Part shown: in pieces, positions 27,785 to 36,980 of the stretch | How positions within the stretch are numbered: the stretch's first letter is position 1 | Layout of the letters: each line of letters starts with the position of its first letter | Assembly: GCA_031553035.1 (NCBI GenBank) | Contig: JAVBLY010000003.1 | Span: forward strand, 248,001 to 312,000 | From: JAVBLY01 sp031553035 | GTDB lineage: Bacteria > Bacillota > Clostridia > Peptostreptococcales > Anaerovoracaceae | Length of the DNA: 64,000 bases | Direction of reading: 5' to 3' | Program-made: the position numbers and the translations under genes | Notes under the pieces: generated by a model | Database searches by the model: none | Seen by the model: only the letters and a program-made list of their open reading frames with translations | What the model was told of the DNA's origin: nothing

Positions 27785-27860
27785 GACCTAACCCGGTTTC
27801 TTCAGGAAACCGCAGGTAGGTCAGATACTAAGATTCTCCGGCTTCAGCCGGCTAAGAATC
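27785..27860 (-). other. Tandem hairpins in the 5' leader of the O-antigen-ligase-like gene
   Basis: Two adjacent hairpins of the same design. 27785-27822: a 6-bp outer helix (GACCTA/TAGGTC), an asymmetric internal loop, a 7-bp inner helix (CGGTTTC/GAAACCG) and a 5-base loop. 27832-27860: a 6-bp outer helix (GATTCT/AGAATC), a 3-base bulge, a 5-bp inner helix (CCGGC/GCCGG) and a 4-base loop. Both tips read CTGAAG on the minus strand. The proximal one abuts the ribosome site. No T-run follows, so they are not terminators. A cis-acting RNA or protein site is likely; I recognise no known riboswitch class. Confidence 0.5.
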
Positions 27861-28027
27861 GTCATTGCTCATTAGAATATTTATAATCCATGATATTATA
27901 TCATATCTTTACAATATTTTGATTATATTACATCTAATAGTCAAAATTGATAATCCATTGAATCAAGCCTCTAAAAAGAATAAAATCAGATATATTTGGA
28001 ATTCGGAACATGAGGGATTAATAAGTT

Positions 28028-29974
28028 ATGGCAAAATACGGGCGGATAGCATTACTTATATTTGCGGATGCGATATTGTTCAACCTTTCATATTTTTTGT
28101 CCTATTTCATCAGGGCAGAGTTTGACATCCATTCACAAGTCTTTGAACAATATTTCCCTGTTTATCTTCATAATATAGTTATTCTTACATTTATAAAAGT
28201 AGCGGTGTATTTTGCTTTCGGCTTATACAAAAGGCTATGGCGTTACGCGGGTTCAGAGGAGCTTCTCAAGATAGTGTTTGTCAGCGCTCTTGCTACAGTA
28301 CTTGCTATTGCATACATAGAGCTGACACAGCAGATGATGCCGCGAAGTATATATATTATGAGTTTTCTCTTTGATATCATTTTTACCGGAGGTGTGAGAT
28401 TCCTGTATAGATATTTGCGGGGAGAAAAAAAACCTTCAGGATTTTTTTCGGCGGCAAAGAATCTGATCCGTAATAGCGCAGAAGAGGAAGAAACCCCACA
28501 TAAAAACAGAATCATGCTGGTAGGGGCAGGAGACGCAGGTGCTTCCATAATAAGGGAAATCAAAACCAGCAGGAGCCATACCGAAAAAGTAGTACTGGCT
28601 GTGGATGATGACAAGAATAAACAGGGACGTTCTATCAACGGAGTTAAAGTCGCCGGCGGTCAAAGTGAGATTCGCATACTTGCCAGAAGATATGAAATAG
28701 ACGAAATAATAATAGCTATACCTTCCGCAAACAGAAAAGAAATCCAATCTATCGTAAATGAATGCAACAAGACAAAGTGCAAGGTAAAGATATTACCGTC
28801 GCTTATGGATCTTATCAACGAAAAAGTCAGTATCAGTAAACTTAGAGAAGTAAATATTGAAGACCTTCTGGGAAGAGATCCTGTGAAGCTCAATATCAAG
28901 GAAATAAGCGAGTATCTTGAAGGGCGAATTATAATGGTGACCGGCGGTGGAGGATCCATTGGATCGGAACTTTCAAGACAGGTCGCCAAATATAAACCAA
29001 GGAGGCTTATACTTCTCGATATATATGAGAACACCACATTCGAATTGGTGGCAGAGCTCAAGAATAAATTCCCTCTTCTTGAAATTGAAGTTGTTATAGC
29101 ATCTGTTACGGATATGGTAAGAATGAACGAGGCATTTAGGAAGTATCGTCCTCATGTGGTTTTTCACGCAGCTGCCCACAAACATGTGCCGCTGATGGAG
29201 AATAATCCAAAGGAAGCAATTATCAATAATGTGCTGGGGACAAAGATCCTGGTGGACCTTGCCGATGAATATGCAATACAGAAATTTATTATGATCTCTA
29301 CCGATAAAGCAGTGAACCCCACCAATGTCATGGGGGCAACGAAGAGACTTGGCGAAATGATAGTTCAGGAAAAAAACAGCCGCTCTAACACATCATTTGC
29401 TGCTGTAAGATTCGGCAATGTACTGGGAAGCAACGGCAGTGTTATCCCCCTCTTCAGAAAACAGATAGAGCAGGGCGGTCCTGTGACGGTTACAGAAAAG
29501 AGCATTACAAGATACTTCATGACCATCCCCGAAGCTGCGCAGCTTGTTATCCAGGCAGGATCTCTGACCGATGATGGTGAAATATTTATTCTTGATATGG
29601 GTGAGCCTGTTAAGATCATGGATCTAGCGGAAAATGTGATCAAACTTTCTGGATTTATTCCATATGAGGATATAGATATAAAGATCACACAACTGAGACC
29701 GGGAGAAAAGCTTCATGAAGAACTGATGCATGAAGGTGAGTTGAACGCACAGACATCTCACGATAAGATCTCTGTAGGAAGATCCATGTCTTTTTCAAAA
29801 AAAATGAATGAGGTTCTTGAATCAGAACAGTTCGCACTTGATAAAATAATCAGGGAAGAAGTAGCATTCATGAGCGATGCAGGGGCAAAGGACTGGCTTC
29901 ATGAATATGTACCAAGTTATTCGGAAGAAAAGAAAAAAACGGTTCTGAGGGGGGTAAAGATAACAGATGAATAA
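28028..29974 (+). CDS. Membrane UDP-GlcNAc 4,6-dehydratase (PglF/CapD-like)
   Basis: A 648-residue protein. Four N-terminal membrane segments (about residues 5-125) lead to a CoA-binding-like Rossmann region (about 155-270) and a C-terminal SDR dehydratase domain with the NAD site VTGGGGSIGSELS and the active-site region STDKAVNPTNVMGATKR. This is the PglF/CapD/FlaA1 long form, which makes UDP-4-keto-6-deoxy-GlcNAc, the first step towards di-N-acetylbacillosamine. It is divergent from the O-antigen-ligase-like gene and overlaps pgi by 8 bases. Confidence 0.88.
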   Translation: MAKYGRIALLIFADAILFNLSYFLSYFIRAEFDIHSQVFEQYFPVYLHNIVILTFIKVAVYFAFGLYKRLWRYAGSEELLKIVFVSALATVLAIAYIELTQQMMPRSIYIMSFLFDIIFTGGVRFLYRYLRGEKKPSGFFSAAKNLIRNSAEEEETPHKNRIMLVGAGDAGASIIREIKTSRSHTEKVVLAVDDDKNKQGRSINGVKVAGGQSEIRILARRYEIDEIIIAIPSANRKEIQSIVNECNKTKCKVKILPSLMDLINEKVSISKLREVNIEDLLGRDPVKLNIKEISEYLEGRIIMVTGGGGSIGSELSRQVAKYKPRRLILLDIYENTTFELVAELKNKFPLLEIEVVIASVTDMVRMNEAFRKYRPHVVFHAAAHKHVPLMENNPKEAIINNVLGTKILVDLADEYAIQKFIMISTDKAVNPTNVMGATKRLGEMIVQEKNSRSNTSFAAVRFGNVLGSNGSVIPLFRKQIEQGGPVTVTEKSITRYFMTIPEAAQLVIQAGSLTDDGEIFILDMGEPVKIMDLAENVIKLSGFIPYEDIDIKITQLRPGEKLHEELMHEGELNAQTSHDKISVGRSMSFSKKMNEVLESEQFALDKIIREEVAFMSDAGAKDWLHEYVPSYSEEKKKTVLRGVKITDE

Positions 29975-31217
29975 GGAACTGGCAATAGAATATATTCTTC
30001 CGAACAAAGTGGAAGAATATATGGAAGATCAGTTAAAAAAAGCTGATAACGCTTATAATATGCTGATGTATCCTGAATTGGACATGACAGGGTGGATCGA
30101 TTATCCCGAGAATATCTCAGAAGAGATGATGGGGAATATCTATGAAATGGCTAAGCGAATACGTAATAATTTTTCTGCGCTGGTTATCGTAGGAATCGGC
30201 GGGTCATATCTCGGCGCCCATGCGGCATTTGACTTCATCAATAGAAACGGAGACAGAGATATTCCTAAGATCTACTATGCCGGCATATATATAAGTACTG
30301 ATTATCATGAAAAACTGCTTAGAGACATTAAAGATGAGAACACGGCCCTTCTGATTATCAGTAAATCGGGAGGAACCACCGAAACATTGGTCGCCGGCAA
30401 TATGTTCATGGAGTATATCGAAAAAAAATATGGTAAAGATGATATGCAGAATAGGATTTTCATTATCACTGATCCTATGACCGGCAGACTTAGAGAACTG
30501 GTGAATGAAGAAGGATATGCATCTCTGCCTGTTCCAAATAACATAGGAGGAAGATTCTCTGTGCTGACCCCTGTAGGCTTACTTCCAATGGCCATAGCAG
30601 GGATCGACATCAGAGAAATGATACAGGGAGCGGTATCTGCGCGACAAGAGGATATGACCAAAAAGGCAAAAAAAATGGCGGCAGTCAGGAATACTCTGGA
30701 AAATATCGGCTATTCGGTGGAACTGTTCGCTGATTTCGATCCATATCTAAATAATTTTATCGAATGGATCAAACAGCTTTATGGCGAAAGTGAAGGAAAA
30801 CAGGGCAGAGGTATGTTTCCGGTCAACCTTGAGTATTCTATGGATCTCCACTCACTGGGGCAGTTTGTCCAGGAAGGAAGGCAGATTTTTACCGAAACTT
30901 TTATCGGAGTGAAAGATGAAAAAAATAAGGAAGAAATAGTGATACCCAAATCCTGGGGAATTTCTGAAAAAGATATGACAATGGCGGAACTCAATTTTGC
31001 AGCAAAAAATGGTGCAATTGCTGCTCATAGCTCAGCTGGCGCTCCGATAATCCAAATCGACCTTCCATACCGTAATGAATATTCATTTGGTCAGGCTTTA
31101 TATTTTTTCCAGATGTCCTGTGCCATAAGGGGAATAATGATGGGAGTGAACCCCTTTGATCAGCCGGGTGTTAAAAAATACAAGGAAGAAATGAAAAAAT
31201 ATTTGGAACATCATTAA
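29967..31217 (+). CDS. pgi: Glucose-6-phosphate isomerase
   Basis: A 416-residue phosphoglucose isomerase, interconverting glucose-6-phosphate and fructose-6-phosphate. VGIGGSYLGA, ISKSGGTTET, GGRFSVLTPVGLLP and QGVNPFDQPGV-like (GVNPFDQPGV) motifs are all present. It is somewhat shorter than the usual ~450 residues, mainly at the N-terminus. Position 8 bases inside the dehydratase gene suggests shared expression and supply of hexose phosphate for nucleotide sugars. Confidence 0.93.
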   Translation: MNKELAIEYILPNKVEEYMEDQLKKADNAYNMLMYPELDMTGWIDYPENISEEMMGNIYEMAKRIRNNFSALVIVGIGGSYLGAHAAFDFINRNGDRDIPKIYYAGIYISTDYHEKLLRDIKDENTALLIISKSGGTTETLVAGNMFMEYIEKKYGKDDMQNRIFIITDPMTGRLRELVNEEGYASLPVPNNIGGRFSVLTPVGLLPMAIAGIDIREMIQGAVSARQEDMTKKAKKMAAVRNTLENIGYSVELFADFDPYLNNFIEWIKQLYGESEGKQGRGMFPVNLEYSMDLHSLGQFVQEGRQIFTETFIGVKDEKNKEEIVIPKSWGISEKDMTMAELNFAAKNGAIAAHSSAGAPIIQIDLPYRNEYSFGQALYFFQMSCAIRGIMMGVNPFDQPGVKKYKEEMKKYLEHH

Positions 31218-31322
31218 CGTAAAAATGGTGCAACAGAAACTTAACTTGAAGACTATCATATATGATTGTAGTATATAGTTCGCACCAATTGTAGGTACTT
31301 AACATGAAAGTAAGGCAGATTG

Positions 31323-32234
31323 ATGGCTAGAAAGCAGAAGAAAAAATCTAACGGAATAGGAAAAACATTTATAATGGTTTTCCTTATAATGATCATTGCT
31401 TTTACCGCAATAATCTTTGCTATAGATAAATTCGGTATTGGCATACCCAATCCCATAGCAGGAGGCGACGGACCTCTTGCCGATCTTTACAGAGATTCGG
31501 ACAGAGTGAACGTGTTGCTTCTGGGGGATACAATGCAGGGACTAACCGACACTATTATGATAGGAAGTTATGATCTTAAAAACCAGCATGTGGATGTGAT
31601 TTCTGTTCCAAGAGACACATACTACCCGCGAGACGACTATCCCGGCGCGGCTTTTGCGAAGATCAACTCAGTGTATGAAACCGAAGGTATTGAAGGCACT
31701 GCTGATGCCGTCAGTGAGGTGGTTGCAGGGATCCCAATACACAGCTATGTAATAATAGATGAAAAAGATATAGAAAAGATAGTTGATTCCATGGGGGGCG
31801 TTCCCATGGACGTTCCGTTCGATATGAAGTATACGGACAAGAATACAGATTTATATATTGATCTAAAGGAAGGTCAGCAAGTTTTGAATGGCGATGAAGC
31901 TGTTCAGTTTATAAGATACAGAAAAGGGTATAAAACCGGGGATATGGGAAGAGTTGAAGCACAGCAGCAGTTCATGTCCAATGCATTTGAGCAGGCCATA
32001 GGGTGGCACCTGCCAAAGGTGGCAATGACCGTTGTTGATAATGTAGAGACAAGTCTGACAGCATCAAATGCCGCAAGATTTGGAATCAAGGGGATATTTC
32101 TCAAAAAAGAAGATATGAAGACACATACTCTGCCAGGTGAACCCGAATATTTTAACAGTGCCTGGTACTTTAGGGCAAATGAAGATGATACGGAAGAAAT
32201 GATCAGAGAAATATATAGCTACGAAAAAGCATAG
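31323..32234 (+). CDS. LytR-CpsA-Psr family ligase 1
   Basis: A 303-residue protein with a short basic cytoplasmic tail, one membrane helix (about residues 13-35) and an extracytoplasmic LCP domain. VDVISVPRDTYYP and IRYRKGYKTGDMGR carry the arginine and aspartate residues that bind the lipid pyrophosphate. LCP enzymes attach wall teichoic acids or capsular glycans to peptidoglycan. A TTG lies one codon upstream, but ATG 31323 is better spaced from AAGG. A paralogue follows after 22 bases. Confidence 0.88.
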   Translation: MARKQKKKSNGIGKTFIMVFLIMIIAFTAIIFAIDKFGIGIPNPIAGGDGPLADLYRDSDRVNVLLLGDTMQGLTDTIMIGSYDLKNQHVDVISVPRDTYYPRDDYPGAAFAKINSVYETEGIEGTADAVSEVVAGIPIHSYVIIDEKDIEKIVDSMGGVPMDVPFDMKYTDKNTDLYIDLKEGQQVLNGDEAVQFIRYRKGYKTGDMGRVEAQQQFMSNAFEQAIGWHLPKVAMTVVDNVETSLTASNAARFGIKGIFLKKEDMKTHTLPGEPEYFNSAWYFRANEDDTEEMIREIYSYEKA

Positions 32235-32256
32235 ACAGGAAACAGGTAAAAAATAC

Positions 32257-33336
32257 ATGAGCAATTCAGGAAATTTAGTTAATACAGATATAAAGGTATT
32301 GTCACCAAAAAAAACATTCGCAAAATTCTTTTTCAGTACATTTATAATAGTGCTGATTCTTGGCGTCTCTAGCATGTACCTTGTATCTTCAGTGCTGGAC
32401 AAACAGCTTTTTAATAAAGGGACAACTTCAGGAACGCAACTGGGTATGCTTATTCCTGCGGAAGGGATGTTTACAACGGATTCTGAGTTTACAGACTCAA
32501 ACAGAGTAAATGTACTTCTTCTTGGAACTACTAAGGAAAAGCTTTCTGATACTATAATGCTGTTCAGTTATGATCAGGATACTAATGCTGTTGATATAAT
32601 TTCTATACCAAGAGACACATATCACGTAAAGGACGGATATTCTGACCCGGGTACAAAAAAAATAAATGCCGCTTACTGGGGAGATCCGGAAAGCTCTGCA
32701 CAGGCGGTTCATGAAGTCCTTGACGGAATTCCCATAAATTATTATGCAGTCATCGATTATGAGGGCGTTGCTAATATAGTCGATGCCATAGGCGGTGTGG
32801 AAGTTGATATACCATTTGATATGAATTATGAAAAACACAGTGAAGATCCGCCGCTTATCATTCATCTTGAGGAAGGTAAACAGACTCTAAACGGAGAAGA
32901 TGCAGTCGGATATTTGAGATACAGAAGCGGCTACAGAGACGGTGATTACGGCAGAGTTCATACACAGCAGGAATTCGTGAAGCTTGCATTAAAGCAGAGC
33001 TTGGGATTGAATCTCCCGAGAGTGGCAAATGCCGCCATTAAGAACGTGGACTCGGATATGACACTGAGAACAGTGCTTTCACTTGCATCAGAAGTATCCA
33101 AAGGAGAATCGGGAGATATAGAAACGTATACACTTCCCGGGAATTCCAATACGTATGAAGGACTTTCATTTTTCTTCTGTGATGAAACCCAAACAGAAGA
33201 AATGCTCAGAGCTATTTATTCAGGACTTAGTTTTGAATCGACAGAATCCGCAATAACCGGACCGGATGATCCAAGCTACTACGAATGGGAAGGTTCAGGG
33301 ACGAGTACCGATTCAGAAGACGGTTCAGACTATTAA
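32257..33336 (+). CDS. LytR-CpsA-Psr family ligase 2
   Basis: A 359-residue LCP paralogue of the preceding gene: one membrane helix (about residues 28-48), the LCP motifs SIPRDTYH and LRYRSGYRDGDYGR, and a Ser/Thr/Asp/Glu-rich C-terminal tail of about 30 residues absent from the first copy. Likely attaches the surface glycan of this locus to the wall. No clear intrinsic terminator follows, although a T-run comes soon after the stop. Confidence 0.88.
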   Translation: MSNSGNLVNTDIKVLSPKKTFAKFFFSTFIIVLILGVSSMYLVSSVLDKQLFNKGTTSGTQLGMLIPAEGMFTTDSEFTDSNRVNVLLLGTTKEKLSDTIMLFSYDQDTNAVDIISIPRDTYHVKDGYSDPGTKKINAAYWGDPESSAQAVHEVLDGIPINYYAVIDYEGVANIVDAIGGVEVDIPFDMNYEKHSEDPPLIIHLEEGKQTLNGEDAVGYLRYRSGYRDGDYGRVHTQQEFVKLALKQSLGLNLPRVANAAIKNVDSDMTLRTVLSLASEVSKGESGDIETYTLPGNSNTYEGLSFFFCDETQTEEMLRAIYSGLSFESTESAITGPDDPSYYEWEGSGTSTDSEDGSDY

Positions 33337-33371
33337 CAGACAAACCCGATTTTTTTTATTTCAATAAATGC

Positions 33372-33401
33372 TTGAAAAGCAGAGGTTTTTATTGTTATAA
33401 T
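33372..33401 (+). promoter_or_regulatory. Sigma-A promoter of rho
   Basis: TTGAAA, 18-base spacer, TATAAT. It leaves a long leader of about 138 bases before ATG 33546, which could host the autoregulation known for rho genes. Confidence 0.7.
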
Positions 33402-33545
33402 AAACTTTGTAAGATATCAAGATACCAAATCGATGTTTAATATCTCAGATAATAACTCATATAATTAAATGAATCGATCATACAGGCATCCACATCTAAG
33501 GATCGCTTATCTCATAAATATTGAAACAATTAGGAGAAAAATTAA

Positions 33546-35015
33546 ATGGACGTACAAACTTTAAAAGCAAAAAAAGTAGCGGAGCTTCGAGAGATCGCTA
33601 AAGCATTTAATGTGCCCGGGGTTGAGAAAATGAAGAAAGTCGAAATTCTGGAAGCACTTATTAACGGGGCAAAACCGCCTTCAGATACGGAATCTGCTGA
33701 AGCCCCGGTAATACCAAAGAAGGTAGTTAAGAAAAAGAACCCCGCAGCAGCTGCTGCAATTGATGAAGATGTTCCGGAAGAAGAAAATACATCAGTGGAA
33801 AATACCCAAGCCCAATCTGCCGATCAGGCAAAAGAATCTAAAAAAGAACAAGCAAATCAAAAAGAATCAGAAGAAACAAAGCAGCCAAAAGGCAGATATG
33901 AAGTTGAAGGCATATTGGAACAAGCCGATGGCGGGTTTGGATTTTTGAGATTCCACAACTTTTTAACAAGCGAAGACGATGTTTATGTATCACCGGCGCA
34001 GATAAGAAGATTCAATCTCAAGACTGGTGACAAGGTCAAAGGCGTGGCAAGAATCCCCAACGAAGGCGAAAAATTCGGGGCATTGCTCTATGTATACAAC
34101 GTCAACGGTGACGACCTGAATGTGGCTATCAACAGACCGGACTTCGACAGCCTGACTCCCATTTTCCCAAACGAAAGAATCAACCTTGAAGACGGAACCA
34201 GAAATCTGTCCATGAGGCTTATCAATCTGGTAGCCCCTATCGGCAAAGGGCAGAGAGGACTTATTGTAGCTCCCCCGAAAGCAGGTAAAACTGTCCTTCT
34301 CAAAAAAGTAGCAAATACAATAGAAAAAACCCATCCGGAATGTGAAATGATAGTTCTTCTGGTAGATGAAAGACCTGAGGAAGTAACCGACATGCAGAGA
34401 TCAATAAGCGGTGAAGTAATATCCTCCACATTTGACGAACTACCTCAAAATCATGTAAAGGTAGCCGAGATGGTCCTGGCAAGAGCTCAGAGGCTGGTAG
34501 AGCACGGTAAAGACGTAGTCATTCTTCTTGACAGTATCACAAGGCTTGCAAGAGCATATAACCTCGTGGTACCTGCATCGGGAAGGACGCTGTCCGGCGG
34601 TCTGGATCCCAGTGCTCTTCATAAACCAAAGAAGTTTTTCGGTGCGGCGAGAAATATGGAAGAGGGCGGAAGTATCACAATACTTGCAACTGCTCTTGTA
34701 GAAACGGGAAGCAGAATGGACGATGTCATATTTGAGGAATTCAAGGGAACCGGCAATATGGAACTCCATCTGGACAGAAAGCTGTCTGAAAAGAGGATAT
34801 TCCCGGCAATAGATCTGAACAAATCAGGAACTAGAAGAGAAGATCTGCTGATGAATCCGGAGGAGCTGGAAGCCGTATGGATAATGAGAAGAGCAATGGG
34901 CAACCTTGGAACCCAGGAAGTTACGGAAGCTATAATAGATCACCTTGCTCATACAAAGACCAACAACGACTTCATCCAAGTTATACGCAAGGCATTCGAA
35001 AAAGAGAAATACTGA
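33546..35015 (+). CDS. rho: Transcription termination factor Rho
   Basis: A 489-residue hexameric RNA-dependent ATPase. The N-terminal SAP-like helix (LKAKKVAELREIAKAFNV) is followed by a low-complexity Glu/Lys/Gln/Ala insert (about residues 45-115), the RNA-binding cold-shock-like domain (GFGFLRF) and the motor domain with APPKAGKT (Walker A) and the QTVLDSI-type segment VVILLDSITRLARAYN. Such charged inserts are common in Clostridia and Actinobacteria. A promoter and long leader precede it; the DUF1385 gene follows after 3 bases. Confidence 0.95.
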   Translation: MDVQTLKAKKVAELREIAKAFNVPGVEKMKKVEILEALINGAKPPSDTESAEAPVIPKKVVKKKNPAAAAAIDEDVPEEENTSVENTQAQSADQAKESKKEQANQKESEETKQPKGRYEVEGILEQADGGFGFLRFHNFLTSEDDVYVSPAQIRRFNLKTGDKVKGVARIPNEGEKFGALLYVYNVNGDDLNVAINRPDFDSLTPIFPNERINLEDGTRNLSMRLINLVAPIGKGQRGLIVAPPKAGKTVLLKKVANTIEKTHPECEMIVLLVDERPEEVTDMQRSISGEVISSTFDELPQNHVKVAEMVLARAQRLVEHGKDVVILLDSITRLARAYNLVVPASGRTLSGGLDPSALHKPKKFFGAARNMEEGGSITILATALVETGSRMDDVIFEEFKGTGNMELHLDRKLSEKRIFPAIDLNKSGTRREDLLMNPEELEAVWIMRRAMGNLGTQEVTEAIIDHLAHTKTNNDFIQVIRKAFEKEKY

Positions 35016-35018
35016 TAG

Positions 35019-36098
35019 ATGGACTTTAAGAAAATATTCATAAAAGACGCCTGCCCCACCAAAGTAGGCGGACAGGCAGTTCTGGAAGGCATAATGATGA
35101 AAGGGGAGGATCGCAGCGCAGTTGTGGTGCGCCTGCCCGACGCTTCAATGCATATAAAAACCGAAATGCTTAAAGCCCCCAGTAAGCTTGCAAAGATCCC
35201 GATAGTCAGGGGAGTTTTTGTATTCGGGGCATCCCTTATATCCGGCATGAAAACCCTTATGTATTCAGCGGAGATCCTGGAAAAATATGAGGATGCAGAG
35301 GAAGAAGATAAAGACAGACTCACACTTTGGATCGAGAAACACTTTGGTGAAAAAGGTGTTATCAATTTCATGCTGTACAGCACTGTTATTATAGCCCTTC
35401 TTTTTACCATCGGCGTATTCATCATCGGCCCTACATGGGTAGTGAACATATTCGGGGGACTTACCGACAGTGATGTTGTTCTTAATCTCATCGAGGGAGG
35501 GTTCAGAATATTACTGTTCGTCCTTTATATCGTTCTGGTATCTAGAATGGAGGATATAAAAAAAGTATTCCAGTTTCACGGTGCCGAGCATGAGTGCATA
35601 CATTGCTATGAAAGCGGCAGGGAGCTTACCCCGGAGAATTGTCAGGAGTTTGAAACTCTGCATCCCAGATGCGGAACCAGTTTTCTCATGTTCGTAATGG
35701 TGATAAGTCTGCTTTTGTTTTCTTTATTGGGGTGGCCGAATTTATTCTGGAGGATAACATCCAGAATTCTTTTGATACCTGTTATCGCAGGTCTTTCATA
35801 TGAACTTCTCAGGTGGGCAGGGAATTCAACCTCATGGGTCGTAAAAATTCTAAGTATACCGGGGCTGCTTTTACAAAAGCTCACAACAAAGAAACCAAAT
35901 ATGCTACAATTAGAGGTGGCAATCGCTGCAATGAAAGCGGTTTTGGTGCCTAAAGAAACTCCGACAATCGAAGGGATATGTGATAAAAACGGAGAACTGA
36001 TTCCTGAAATGCCAAAAGAAACAAATGATATTACTACTGAACCTGCCGAACCAAATAAGGACGAAGACAACAAATTGACAGGGAGCAATCAACTGTAA
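35019..36098 (+). CDS. DUF1385 membrane protein (YqhQ-like)
   Basis: A 359-residue protein of unknown function found next to prmC/prfA in many Firmicutes. The signature KVGGQAVLEGIMMKG starts the chain; several membrane helices and a conserved His/Cys block (FHGAEHECIHCYE, HPRCGTSF) that could bind a metal follow. The C-terminal ~60 residues are polar and low complexity. It shares one base with prmC (TAATG). Confidence 0.85.
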   Translation: MDFKKIFIKDACPTKVGGQAVLEGIMMKGEDRSAVVVRLPDASMHIKTEMLKAPSKLAKIPIVRGVFVFGASLISGMKTLMYSAEILEKYEDAEEEDKDRLTLWIEKHFGEKGVINFMLYSTVIIALLFTIGVFIIGPTWVVNIFGGLTDSDVVLNLIEGGFRILLFVLYIVLVSRMEDIKKVFQFHGAEHECIHCYESGRELTPENCQEFETLHPRCGTSFLMFVMVISLLLFSLLGWPNLFWRITSRILLIPVIAGLSYELLRWAGNSTSWVVKILSIPGLLLQKLTTKKPNMLQLEVAIAAMKAVLVPKETPTIEGICDKNGELIPEMPKETNDITTEPAEPNKDEDNKLTGSNQL

Positions 36099-36976
36099 TG
36101 AGTATTCAATTAAAAGAGCTGCTAATAGTGGGCGAAAATCGTTTAAAAAATGCCGGTGTGGCAGATGCAAAGCTTGATGCCGAGCTGCTTCTTATGCACG
36201 TGCTTCGTTATGATAAGCGAAAGATGTTCATGAACTGGTCAAGACCACTTGAGGAAGATGAATGTATGGATTACTTTGAACTTCTGGATAGAAGATCTGA
36301 AGGTGAACCTCCTCAGTACATAATGGGTGAGCAGGAATTCATGGGCATTCCATTTATGGTTGACACCAGAGTGCTGATACCCAGGCAAGATACAGAGATC
36401 CTTGTCGAAAAAGTCCATGAATACGCTGTGTCAAAGAGAAAGCCGCTTAAAGTGCTGGATCTCTGCACGGGGAGCGGAGCTATGGCCATAAGTCTTGCCG
36501 TGAAAAATTCAACCATGAAGATTACCGCTTCGGATATCAGTGAAGAAGCTTTGGACGTAGCGACTAGCAATGCTGCCAATGCAAATGTTCTAAAAAGAAT
36601 AGAATTTGTTCAGGGCGATTTGTTCGGGGGTTTTAAGACCGGTTTGGGAAAACCGAAATTTGATATTATTGTCTCGAACCCGCCGTATATAAAAACTTCA
36701 GTACTTCCCTCGCTTCAGAGAGAAATATATGAACACGAGCCAATGCTTGCACTAGACGGCGGTGAGGACGGACTGGATTATTATCGCCGTATAATCGAGG
36801 ATGCTCCTAAATTCATGAAAAAAGACGGAGCTCTGTTTTTAGAGATCGGATATGATCAGGCGGATCCACTTAGACAGCTTATCGAGATCGATGGGCAATA
36901 CAAGGATGATGTTCAGGTAGTACAGGACTGGGTCGGACAGGACCGGGTTATAATAGCGCAACTAAAAGGAAAATAA
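36098..36976 (+). CDS. prmC: Release factor glutamine methyltransferase
   Basis: A 292-residue AdoMet-dependent enzyme that methylates the glutamine of the GGQ motif in release factors. An N-terminal helical domain recognises the factor, and the Rossmann domain shows VLDLCTGSGAMAISLA and the catalytic VSNPPYI. Its substrate gene prfA normally lies adjacent but is here about 6.2 kb downstream, separated by glycosyltransferase genes. Confidence 0.93.
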   Translation: MSIQLKELLIVGENRLKNAGVADAKLDAELLLMHVLRYDKRKMFMNWSRPLEEDECMDYFELLDRRSEGEPPQYIMGEQEFMGIPFMVDTRVLIPRQDTEILVEKVHEYAVSKRKPLKVLDLCTGSGAMAISLAVKNSTMKITASDISEEALDVATSNAANANVLKRIEFVQGDLFGGFKTGLGKPKFDIIVSNPPYIKTSVLPSLQREIYEHEPMLALDGGEDGLDYYRRIIEDAPKFMKKDGALFLEIGYDQADPLRQLIEIDGQYKDDVQVVQDWVGQDRVIIAQLKGK

Positions 36977-36980
36977 ATTT

